NCBI RefSeq assembly: GCF_902167145.1 | Contig: NC_050097.1 | Coordinates: forward strand, 231,217,034 to 231,281,033 | Origin: Zea mays | Taxonomy: Eukaryota; Streptophyta; Magnoliopsida; Poales; Poaceae | Direction: 5' to 3' | DNA length: 64,000 nucleotides | In this document: piece by piece, positions 52,823 to 63,561 of the stretch | Layout: each line of letters opens with the position of its first letter | Numbering within the stretch: the stretch's first letter is position 1 | Program-made: the position numbers and the translations under genes | The notes under the pieces: generated by a model | Databases searched by the model: none | The model's input: the letters and a program-made list of their open reading frames with translations, nothing else | Told to the model about the DNA's origin: nothing

Positions 52823-55800
52823 ATGATGAGTACACACAAAGTTCATGAGTCTTTGGTCACGGACAATTCGGCTTCTAAAGCCGGATGGTCTGGTCTTTCA
52901 CAAAACAGTTCGGACTTTAAGATCGAGCATCTACCGCAGCATAAAGACAGTATTACGGATGATCCGGTACCCGAGACCGGAAAATCCACCATCACACAAA
53001 GATCATCTGATTCCTCTGTGGGGGACATGATAGAGGAATTCAGAGATCTTGATAAACTAGGACAGGGGTTTACATCAACCGATCCTTTGGAGGAGATTGA
53101 CATAGGAGATGGTAAAACTCCAAGGCCGACTTTTGTAAACAAGACCCTGGAGACCGATCCTAGAAATGAAATGATCGGTCTATTGAAGGAATATTGAGAT
53201 TGTTTTGCTTGGAATTACACTGAGATGCCTGGACTAAGCCGAGAGATCATCGAACATCGGCTACCTATTAACTCCGGTTTCAGACCTTTCAAGCAGAAAG
53301 CTAGAACATTTCGTCCAGATCTTCTCCCACGAATCAAGGACGAAATCCACCGGCTGCTAGAAGCTAATTTTATTAGACCTTGCAGATACGGAGAGTGGGT
53401 CTCCAATATTGTGCCGGTGGAGAAGGAGTCAGGTAAGCTTAGGGTATGCATTGATTTTCGCAATTTAAATAGAGCAACTCCTAAAGATGAATATCCCATG
53501 CCCATAGCCGATACATTAATCAATAATGCATCAGGAAATAGAATTATTAGCTTTCTTGATGGTAATGCTGGATATAACCAGATTTTCATGGCCGAAGAGG
53601 ATGCGTCTAAAACGGCCTTTATATGTCCAGGCTTCATTGGTTTATTTGAATGGGTTGTCATGACATTCGGTCTTAAAAATGCTGGTGCTACTTATCAAAG
53701 GGCTATGAATCTGATCTTCCATGAGTTGTTAGGAAACACTATGGAAGTCTACATTGATGATATTGTAGTCAAATCGGCTGAGTTTAGTTCTCATATAGCT
53801 GATTTGCGCAAAGCCTTTGATAAAATGCGTCAGTATGGTTTCAAAATGAACCCACGTAAATGTGCTTTTGGAGTGTCGGCTGGTAAGTTTTTAGGATTTG
53901 TCATCCATGAACATAGTATAGAAATAGACCCTAACCGAATCAAGTCTATTCAGAATGTGGGGCCTCCGACTTGTAAGGTCGAAATGCAGAAGTTTCTCAG
54001 CAAGGTGAATTATTTACGAAGGTTTATTTCTAACCTAGCCAGGAAGATTGATGCCTTCACCCCTATCCTTCGGCTTAAGAATGATGCCGAATTCACTTGG
54101 GGGGCAGAGCAGCAAGAAGCATTTGATCTCATTAAAAAATACTTGTCTTCGGCTCCCGTGTTAAAAGCACCAAAAGTAGGAGCACCATTCAGATTGTACA
54201 TTGCAGCTGAAGATAAGGTTATTGGGGCTGTTCTGACACAAGAAACTAAAGAAAAGGAGCATGTGGTGACATATCTAAGTCGGAGGTTGGTAGATGTTGA
54301 AACAAGGTACACTTTTATTGAAATGTTATGCTTATGCTTGTTTTATGCATGCACCAAGTGTAGATGTTATTTACTGTCTAGTCATTGCACTGTTTCTGGT
54401 CAAGCCGATGTAATCAAATACATGTTGCATAACCCAATTATGAGTGGTAGAATTGGTAAGTGGGCTTATGCACTTATAGAATATGACTTGGCCTATGAAC
54501 CATTGAAATCTATGAAAGGCCAGGTCGTAGCGGATTTTATTGTAGAACATCAGATTAATGATATTCATAAACTAGACATGACATACCTCACTATTACTCA
54601 TTGGACTTTATATTTTGATGGATCGATTTGCAATGAAGGGCAAGGCATTGGCATCGTACTTGTTTCACCAAGTGATGTCTCCTTCGACTTCTCTAGCCGA
54701 TTGAAAACTTATTGCACTAATAATCAAGCCGAATATGAGGCCCTCTTATTCGGTTTGGAACTCTTAAATTGTATGGGAGTAAAACATGTGAAGGCATTTG
54801 GTGATTCTCAGCTGGTCGTCCAACAGGTGTTAGAAGAATATCAATGTTTTGATGGTACTTTAAATAGTTACCTTGAAAAATGTTGGAGCATAATCCATTC
54901 TTTTGACGAATTCAGTATTCGGCATATCTCTAGGGTTGAGAATCATAGAGCTAACAATTTGGCACAAGATGCATCAGGTTATCGGATAAAGCGAGGAAGA
55001 TTTCACAACACTGAAAATCTGATAACCAGTGCAGGGCCAAATCACCAGGCCGCGGACCGTCCGCGTGAAGGCGCCGGACCGTCTGGGGTTACCAGGAAGG
55101 TTCTCCTAATCGATTCAGCTGATAACGAAGCCGATGCAAGTGATTGGAGGACGCCCATAACAAATTATTTACGAAATCCCAATGTCAGGATAGATAGGAA
55201 CATTCGGCGTACAACTTTCAAGTATGTTTTGATGAGTGATGAACTCTACCGCCGAACAGTCAACGATGTCCTGCTTAAGTGCTTGGGCCCAGATGATGCT
55301 ATATTAGCCATGGCCGAAGTGCATGAAGGAATTTGTGGTACCCATCAATCGGCTCCAAAGATGAAATGGTTGTTGCGAAGGTCTGGTTTTTATTGGCCTA
55401 ACATGATAGCTGATTGTTTCAAGTACTACAAGGGTTGCCAAGTGTGTCAAAAATTCAGCGACCTACAGTTGGTCCCTGTAGCCAAATTACATCCTATCAT
55501 CAAGCCTTGGCCTTTCAGAGGATGGGGATTAGACTTTATTGGAGAAATCCATCCTTTATCATCAAAGGGGCATCGGTTCATGTTAGTTGCCACTGACTAC
55601 TTTACCAAATGGACTGAAGTCGTTGCTCTGAAGAACATAACACACAAGGAGGTAATTGAGTTCATAACTGAACATATCATTCATAGATTCGACATTCCCG
55701 AGACCTTGACTACAGATCAAGGGACTTCTTTTATGTCAAAGGAGGTACGTGAATTTACTGAATTATATAGAATTAAGCTGCTTAATTCATCTCCATATTA

Positions 55801-56371
55801 TGCTCAGGTCAATGGACAAGCCGAGTCTAGTAACAGGACATTGATTAATTTGATAAAAAAGAAGATATCTGATAATCCTAAACATTGGCATAAGATTTTG
55901 TCCGAAGCTTTATGGGCTCATAGAATATCTAAACATAGTGCTACTAAAGTATCTTCTTTTGAGCTTGTCTATGGGCAGGAAGCAGTGTTGCCTGTGGAAA
56001 TAAGTTTGAATGCTGTCAGGTTCGCCAGACAAAATGATCTAACTGTCACTGATTATTATAATTCAATGATGGATAATATTGATGAGGTGACCGACAAGAG
56101 GGTGATAGCTTTGGGAGTAATAGAAAAGGACAAGATTATGGTAGCCAGGGCCTACAACAAGAAGGTCAAAGCAAAATCATTTCAAGTAGGGGACCTGGTG
56201 TGGAAGACCATCCTGCCTCTAAGGAATAAAGACCGAAAGTTTGGGAAATGGTCGCCAAGCTGGGAGGGTCCTTATAAAGTAAAACAGGTGATGTCTGATA
56301 ACGCTTATTTACTACAAACATTACAAGGCAAGGATTTACCTAAGGCTTTGAATGGGCGTTTCCTCAAATAG
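52823..56371 (+). pseudogene. Gypsy pol: reverse transcriptase, two RNase H domains, integrase
   Basis: The linker frame 52823-53197 ends in TGA; the same frame then runs from 53198 to 56371, with ATG 53225. Domains after ATG 53225: reverse transcriptase about residues 30-220 (LRVCIDFRNLNRATPKDEYP, FLDGNAGYNQI, YIDDIVVKS), RT-linked RNase H about 295-400 (LYIAAEDKVIGAVLTQE), second RNase H about 455-590 (LYFDGSICNEGQGIGIVLV, NNQAEYEAL), integrase zinc region (HEGICGTHQ, CQVCQKF) and core with GLDFIGEI, TTDQGTSF and NGQAESSNRT, ending about residue 930; the rest is the C-terminal tail (WEGPYKVKQV). Catalytic residues look intact. The in-frame TGA at 53195-53197 and upstream damage make the polyprotein non-functional. 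Confidence 0.88.
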
Positions 56372-56455
56372 TACCATCCTAGTATGTGGCAAGATGCCTA
56401 AGAGAACCGATGTAATCACGTCGAGTTAATTGCTTTTGGTTTGCTCAGCTCCACC

Positions 56456-56472
56456 AAAAGGCAGGGGGCATA
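56456..56472 (+). promoter_or_regulatory. Polypurine tract of the Tat-lineage Gypsy
   Basis: AAAAGGCAGGGGGCATA immediately before the 3' LTR. The same tract precedes the 3' LTR of the gag-only element on the minus strand. Confidence 0.85.
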
Positions 56473-57187
56473 TGTTCGGCACCAAATTGAGGTGCGGACA
56501 GTCTGGCCCTGAGGCCGGACGGTCCGCGGTCCGGACGGTCCGCGCCTGTGGGCCGGACGGTCCGCGCGTGCGCAGAGCAATTTAGGGTTCCGAGTTTTGT
56601 GCTACGGTTGTTAGCTAGATTCGCGGGATTCACTCGGAAATTAGTTTGTAAAGGGTCCAGTCCCCCTCCTCTATAAATAGAGAGGTATACGGCCGATTTG
56701 AACAACGAATCGAACCTTCAATCAATACAATTTACATTTTATCCTAGGAGTAGTTCTAGTCTAGTTTAGGTTTAGTCTTCCATTCCCCAAGTCCTCCGCT
56801 TCTCTTCGACTCTACGTCGATTAGAGGAGTCTAGGTCGGTCTACCCGAGCCTAGACAACTCCTAGGATCTCTCCTCCCTGACGGGATCCCTCCCGGGAGC
56901 GAGATCCAGGCGCCGCCGGCGATCTTCCGCCGCCCCTGCGCACGCGTGGACCGTCCGGCCCTAGGGCGCAGACCGTTCGGCCATCAGGCACGAAACTCTA
57001 GCCTCTGCTCCAGGTCGCGGACCGTCCGGCCCCTGGCCACGGACTGTCCGCGCCTGACCAGAGAGCATCGCCGCCTCGTGCCAGGTCGCGGACCGTCCGG
57101 CTCTGTGCCGCGGACCGTCCGTGCCTGACCAGAGAGCACCGCCGCTGGTTCTTTTGAGTGATTGGCGCCTCCAAAAAGGTGTCAACA
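56473..57187 (+). repeat. 3' LTR of the Tat-lineage Gypsy
   Basis: Begins TGTTCGGCACC and ends GTGTCAACA. TATA box at 56671-56679. Relative to the 5' LTR it has an additional module block near 56517-56545. Confidence 0.92.
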
Positions 57188-57192
57188 GGAAC

Positions 57193-58560
57193 ATATTTTT
57201 GAGGTATTAACCCATGTCCGTCTGGGTCTCCCTTACCTCCAAGCGTATGTGCTCAAAGGTTAACCAAACTATTTTAGCAGAAAAAACCGCTACCCAGCGG
57301 TAACGGTTTACCGCCGATAAACCACCAAAAACTGATCGGTTTGATTAGTTCAAATCAAAGAAAATTTAAAATGGTTTTCCCGCAAAAACCGATGGTAAAC
57401 CACTAAAAGGCACAGGTAAACCGGTCACACGAATATGTTTTTGTATTTTACAAAAAAAATTGACAGGAATCATTTGTAATTTTCTCAATTCACATTGCAC
57501 AGTAAATAATAATTGGTCCACACAACATGTGTTCAATAAAATGACATACAACATACATATGCAACCACAAACTCCAATTCTCATGCGATAAACCATGAGC
57601 GAACTTCGCAATACTCAAATACAAGTTCTTTTTACAGCTATCCAACAACACATAGGTCGACTTGTTTCACAATACTCACATATTCAGTTCAAGTCATAGT
57701 AATAGTACCCAGACATGTTGGAAGGATCGTGATATGGTTCCAATCTGTAATAGTGATAGTTCTATACAAAATATATGAGATACATTAGCGAAAAAATAAG
57801 AACGACAAATAAATACTTATCGACGAAGCAAAAACAATATACTGATGCAGCGGGAACTTGTCCATACCCGTACTATGGTTCTGGTGAATACATATGTGAC
57901 AAATTTGAATATGGCAATGGAGGGGGTCCATACCCATACATGATCGATGGTGGTACTTCACTTGGTGGTCCCTGACCTAGTTGCCATTGCCATACATAAG
58001 GGTTATAGATTGGGTCTTGTCCGGATAGTTAGAAGAACTAGAGCTACTTGAGCTATGATTCCATCTTGGACAAAAAATTAAACTGAACGACGTCGATCGC
58101 TTATTCTCCTGTTGCGAATGAGGTATGTCAAGGTAAGAAACTTTTGTGGCATGGGTCAACTGACTTCCTCCAATGGACCTCCAATCTCCTGCACCACTCC
58201 CTCCAGCACCACTCTCTCCACCATATAATCTAGCATCACCATGGCTGCCATCATCACCGGCAATAGGGTCGGTTGTGCTATCATCACTGTCTTCATCATC
58301 TTCTTCCTCTTCGATTTGATCGGTGATTTTGACACTTTTTCCTTTCCTATTTGATGGACCAATTATTGTCTTCCGCTTGCCAAGTGGGTGTCACCAACTG
58401 TTTCATTAGCCCATTCTTGCACTTCCTTTGTGCCTCCTTGTTCATGTACTAGTGATGATGTAAACAACGTGCTAGGAAGAGGAGTTTCACTGCTAGGTGA
58501 GTCTTCATCCGATGTTGAGGTGCATTAGATCTTCCTCTTTCCATCCAATATCTAATGGCT
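57193..58560 (-). mobile_element. hAT-like DNA transposon remnant (transposase tail and terminal region)
   Basis: On the minus strand, 58520-57980 contains a frame with SPSSETPLPSTLFTSS, RKTIIGPSNRKGK, an acidic EEEEDDEDSDD block, Gly/Ser-rich sequence and a Ser run, ending at 57977. I associate this with tails of plant hAT-related transposases, but no catalytic or dimerisation domain is present. 57280-57430 is dense in GGTTTACCG / CGGTAAACC words, like the subterminal repeats of Ac-type elements. Frames are broken and the ends are not defined. The Gypsy element at 47906-57187 borders it. The superfamily call is tentative. Confidence 0.45.
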
Positions 58561-58737
58561 TCATTATGCATGTGTAATGATAGATCCATGAAGGACTAGT
58601 ACAGGAATCACATTGCAATATACACCATACCATTTCAATATACCAAAAAGTTAATGATGTTCTTTTGTGTAGGACTAGTCCATGAAACACACATTAGAGT
58701 AGCACTAAACTCATTCCATCCATTCTTCCATTTTTCA

Positions 58738-59819
58738 AATCCTTATATGGCCTCAAGCAGGCGCCAAAGCAATGGCATGAGAAGTTCGATAGAACTCTGA
58801 AGTCAGCAGGCTTTGTGGTAAACAAAGCTGACACTTGTGTGTAGTATCGGTTTATTGGTGGTAAGGGAGTAATATTGTGCTTGTATGTGGATGACATACT
58901 AATCTTTGGGATTAGTATTAATGTGATAAATGATGTGAAATTATTTTTATCTCAAATTTTTGATTTGAAGGATTTGGGAGAGGATGATGGTATATTAAAC
59001 ATAAAACTGATTAAGGGTAAGAATGGGATTATTCTGAAACAATCTCATTATGTAGAGAACATTCTAAATCGCTTTGGGTTTTCTGATTCCAAAAATTCTC
59101 CAACACCTTTTGATCCTAGTCTAAAGCTTCGCAAGAACAGAGGACAAGGAATTAATCAGTTGAGATACTCCCAAATTATTGGTTCCCTCATGTACCTTGC
59201 TGGTGCAACCAAACCTGATATCTCATTTGCTGTGAGCAAATTGAGAAGATTCACTTCTAATCTAGGAAGCGATCACTGGTGTGCACTAGAACGTGTAATG
59301 AGATACTTGAGAGGTACTTCTGCGTATGGGCTTCACTATACTGGATACCCTGTTGTACTTGAAGGATATAGTGATTCCAACTGGATCTCAGATGCAACTG
59401 AGATCAAGGCCACAAGTGGATATATATTCACAATTAGTGGGGCTGCAGTTTCTTGGAGGTCTCGTAAACAGACTATGTTAACAAAGTCTACTATGGAGGC
59501 GGAACTTGTAGCACTTGAGTTAGCCAGTTTTGAGGCAGAGTGGTTGAAAGAGCTCTTAATGGACTTACCAATGGTTGATAAACTGGTACCAGCCATTCTG
59601 TTGCATTGTGATAATCAAAGTGTGACCACAATTGTAGGCAATGCAAAGGAAAATGCAAAGTTCTCAAGACATGTGAAACGATGTATCAAATCAGTAAGGC
59701 ATTTGAGAAATACTGGAGAGATCGTCGTAGAAAATATTAATACTGCTCGAAACTTGGTGGACCCTTTTACAAAGGGATTAACACGTGTTGTGATTGATGA
59801 AGCATCAAGGGAGATGTGA
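58738..59819 (+). pseudogene. Copia polyprotein fragment: end of reverse transcriptase and RNase H
   Basis: The frame starts inside reverse transcriptase ([16 protein letters not shown]), has a TAG at about 58841 (after ADTCV), then CLYVDDILIFG with the catalytic YVDD, VGSL-type motif IIGSLMYLAGATKPDIS, and RNase H with GYSDSNWISD and HCDNQSV, ending at TGA 59817-59819 (DPFTKGL nearby). It is a different Copia lineage from the SIRE elements. The 5' part of the element is missing. Confidence 0.85.
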
Positions 59820-60376
59820 TTGAAGCCCACGTGATGTTATCATACGGTGGTAACCCAATCTATGTGATCGGAGATCCCGTGAATTAGTAATTGGGAAAAA
59901 CAAATTGTTTTGTATAACAAGAGAGTACATTATTTTACTCGTCTCCTGCTAGAATATGCATACTCTTAGTACTTCAAGGGAGGTTTACTTTTGTCTTAAT
60001 GTATTCTGAGACATGTAACAGGTAAGGTACTGTCCTGCAGGGTACACTTGTAAGAATACACCTATGTGAGTTTGACTGTGAGGTCGCAGTCTGTGAGATG
60101 TGGGTAATCTCAAATAAATTCACTAAAAGACACGGGAGCATGACCATAATGCTCCAATTAGAGGCATGGCTTTAGGCGGCTTAGTATCAGTGATGCCTAT
60201 AGGTGAAACCAACTTACACAAGACTAGCAATTCAAGGCTTTGTCCATTGCAAAGTCATGAGGAGGTGAATCCTGTAATGCAAGGTGTAGCTCAACCCGTA
60301 TCGGGTCTGCACTGTAAAGCTGGTATATGAAAGCGTAGAGATTGAGTCAATTGGACACCTTGTCTTTGGTGGGGAT
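59820..60376 (+). other. Non-coding 3' internal part of the Copia fragment
   Basis: Between the pol stop and the LTR start. It ends in a purine-rich GGTGGGGAT tract that can serve as the polypurine tract. No gene recognised. Confidence 0.5.
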
Positions 60377-60965
60377 TGTTGGAATTAGGACCACTAGTTT
60401 GTGGCACAATTCAATAAGGAAGCCAAGGTGGTGTGTAGAGATGGCATGAGGCTTTAGTCCCATATGGGTCATCTAGGTAGGAGAGAAAAAATTTATGTGG
60501 GAGTGTTCCCTACTCTTCACATGAAACAAATAAAGGGCTATGGAGGCTGCCACACGTGCACACGCGCTCGCTCGTGTTTCACGTTATTTATCACGTGACT
60601 TGTGACTTGCGATGATGCGCAATCGCGTCGTGACGTGTTCTAAACGACAGTTTAATTTTTGCCTTTTGTTTATTTGGTTATCAAATATCACACCTAGACT
60701 ACCACGTCAACCAGAAGTAATGGGCACGCACATTATGTGCGAGATCTCCGCGCGGTTGCACGTATGGAATTTAGCAGATTGAATCGAGGGGTTGCGGCGG
60801 CCTGTCTATAAAGGGCAGACGTCCTTCAGTCGGAGGACACATGCTAATAGCAACCGACGCGTCCTCTTCTTCTCAATTCTCTGCGTCGTCTCTTCTCTAC
60901 CCTGTCGTCCCTTCGTCGGCCGTGCGCAGATCAAGGGAGAGCGGTGTCTCTGAATCACTGTAACA
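60377..60965 (+). repeat. Probable 3' LTR of the Copia fragment
   Basis: Starts TGTTGGAATTAGG directly after the purine tract, contains CTATAAAGG near 60807 as a TATA box, and could end at GTAACA (60965). The exact end is uncertain because the neighbouring repeat also begins TGTAACACCC at 60960. No 5' LTR is in the window. Confidence 0.6.
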
Positions 60966-61482
60966 CCCGAGATCCTATTTTAGGATTTATAGGAGTTTTT
61001 ACAGAAAGTTTGAGGTAAAAAAGTAAAAGTTGGTGCAATAATTAAAAGAAAGGCTTTCAACCTATTTATTTGTCCCTTTATAACTATGTAATTAAAGCAC
61101 TCCTTAAAATATTTAAACCAAAATAATTCATGGTGAGGAGTATATATTAAATTCTCCCAATCTACATAAAGTGTTAAGCAATAAAAATTATGGATAAAGT
61201 TGTTGCAATGACCACACTTTCAAAAACAACTTTTTCCCGAAAATATGGATTTCTACATAATTAAAATATTTTGCATATAGATATATAATATGCATTCATG
61301 CTGGCACTTTGGTTGAGCAATTGAGTTTGAGTCTGAAGTTTAAAACAAAATTGAAATTTTGGATTTGGAATAGAAATTCAAAAGGGAATGGAAAACATAA
61401 AAGAAAAGAAAACATAAGCCTTACCTGACGCGTGGGCCGTATCTCTTCCTACCGGCCCAAACGAGCTTTACCACGGGGCGGC
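60959..61482. other. LTR-like repeat fragment, cut by the SIRE insertion
   Basis: Begins TGTAACACCCGAGATCC, a start I have seen in grass LTRs, and runs AT-rich to 61482 where the minus-strand SIRE LTR starts. No coding sequence. It may be part of a solo LTR whose other half lies right of the window. Confidence 0.4.
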
Positions 61483-62651
61483 TGAAAGTCGCCTAGAGGG
61501 GGGTGAATAGGCGAAACCTGTGATTTGTAAACTTAAACACGCACTAAGGTCGGGGGTTAGCGTTAGAGTTAAACTCAAGCCGCGAAGAGAGGGAAAACAA
61601 ATCAACCAAGAAATAAGGCGAGTGAACACAGTGATTTGTTTTATCGAGATTCGGTTCCAAAGAACCTAACCCCCGTTGAGGAGGTCACAAAGAACGGGTC
61701 TATTTCAACCCTTTCCCTCTCTCAAACGGTCACCTAGACCGAGTGAGCCTTCTTCCTTAATCTCACGGGTCACTAAGACCCCATAAGGACCACCACACAC
61801 TTGGTGTCTCTTGCTTCGCTTACAAAGCACTTGAGAATAAGAGAAAGAAAAGAAAAAGGCCAAGCCAAGCAACAAGAGAAACAAAAGAACACAAGAACAC
61901 CCTCTTACAAGTGTCTATTGGAATTGAGTTGAATTGGAGGCTTTGGAGAGGATCAAATCTATTTGATGTGTCTTGGAGTGGAGTCTTTTGCTCTTGTATT
62001 GAATGCAATGTTTGGAATGCTTGGATTTGTGGTGGTTGGGGTATTTATAGCCCTCAACCACCAAAGTAGCTGTTGGGAGGCTGCTGTCGATGGGCGCACC
62101 GGACAGTCCGGTGCGCCACCGGACAGGCACTGTAGGCTGTCCGGTGCGCCGCCACGTCACCCAACCGTTAGGGTTCGGAGCTCGGGCGACCGTTTAAACT
62201 TTGTCCTCTTGTGGCCCCGGATAGTCCGGTGCCGCACCGGACTTGCCGCTCTGACTTCTGCCACGGTACTGTGTTGCACTGTTCATCCCTCAGAGTCGAC
62301 CGTTGCGCGCTGGATAGCCGTTGCCCGCTGGCAACCGGACAGTCCGGTGAATTATAGCGGAGCACACCAGAATTTTCTCGAGAGTGGGTGGTTGGACTCT
62401 GTATGGTCCTAGTGCACCGGACACTGTCCGGTGGCACACTAGACAGTCTGATGCGCCAGACCACAGCACACTCAAGTCCTTTTTGCTCCTTTTGAATTGG
62501 GTTCCTAACTTGAATATTTATTGGTTTGTGTTGAACCTTATGCACCTGTAATACATGAATTCTAGAGCAAACTAGTTAGTCCATATGTTTGTGTTGGACA
62601 TTCAACCACCAAAATTAATTGTAGGAAAAGGTTAACCCTATTTCCCTTTCA
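61483..62651 (-). repeat. 3' LTR of the minus-strand SIRE Copia
   Basis: On the plus strand it starts TGAAAGTCGCCTAGAGG and ends TTTCCCTTTCA. A minus-strand TATA box (TATTTATAG on the plus strand) lies at 62042-62050. GGAC-N-GTCC modules lie at 62095-62140, 62215-62245, 62335-62350 and 62415-62430. On the minus strand the polypurine tract AAAAAGGGGGAGAT precedes it (62652-62665). Confidence 0.9.
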
Positions 62652-62665
62652 ATCTCCCCCTTTTT

Positions 62666-63561
62666 GGTGATTGATGCCAACACAATCCAAAGCAAATATA
62701 TAAAGTACAGAAATGAACTAGTTTGTATATGGTAAGTGCATAGGTTACTTGGAATTAAACCAATTGATAATCTTACTAGATACGAATGGATTGCTTTTCT
62801 TTTCTTTAACATTTTGGACCACATTTGCACCACTTGTTTTGTTTTTGCAAATCCTTTTGGAAAATCTTTCCAAAAACTTTTGCAAATAGTCAAAGGTGAA
62901 TGAATAAGATTGCAAGAAGCATTTTCAGAATTTGAAATTTCTCCCCCTATTTCAAATGCTTTTCCTTTGACTAAATAAAACTCCCCCTGAATGAAATTCT
63001 CCTCTTAGCTTTCAAGAGGGTTTTGAAATAGATACTATTTAAAAAAAAGATCTTGAAAGATACCAATTGAACAGATTTCCATTATTTAGATACCAATTGA
63101 ATTTTTGCTTTCTCAAGACAAGTGAAACATGGATATCAATTGAGAAATTGCCAAATATCAATTAAAGCTTTATTTCAAAAATTTTGAAATTATGGTGGTG
63201 TGGTCCTTTTGTTTTGGGCTTAATATTATCTCCCCCTTTGGCATTAATCGCCAAAAACGGAGATGTTGAGAGCCCTCTTTACTTTCTCCCCATTGGTACA
63301 AGTAAATAAGAGTGAAGGATTATACCAATTGAGAGTTGTGTGGGAGTAATGGCAAAGGGTAGATGATACCGTCAGAGTTGGAGTGGAAGCCTAGTCTTTG
63401 CCGAAAACTCCATTTCCCTTTCAATATACGATTAAATATAGAAATGCACTTGGAAACACATTAGTCGTAGTCTTGGTACAAGAATAATGAGAAATATGCT
63501 TTTGTACCAAAATGAAAGAGATATGATCAAAGGTATATAAATGAGCTATGTGTGCAACGTT
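62666..63561 (-). other. Non-coding 3' internal region of the minus-strand SIRE Copia
   Basis: Equivalent to 36960-37775 of the other copy, with repeated ATACCAATTGA words and several C-rich runs (purine-rich on the minus strand). No gene recognised. Confidence 0.6.

Larger units (their letters stand above)
47906..57187 (+). mobile_element. Tat-lineage Gypsy retrotransposon with dual RNase H, complete structure, decayed coding
   Basis: A 9.28-kb element with LTRs at 47906-48593 and 56473-57187, TSD GGAAC (47901-47905 and 57188-57192), primer site TGGCGACTCCGCTGGGGA at 48601-48618 and polypurine tract AAAAGGCAGGGGGCATA at 56456-56472. Coding order is gag, protease, reverse transcriptase, RNase H, a second RNase H, integrase. 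A second, archaeal-type RNase H before integrase is the mark of the Tat lineage. Several stops and frameshifts in gag-protease show it is inactive now, although reverse transcriptase to integrase is one open frame of 1048 codons. Confidence 0.93.
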
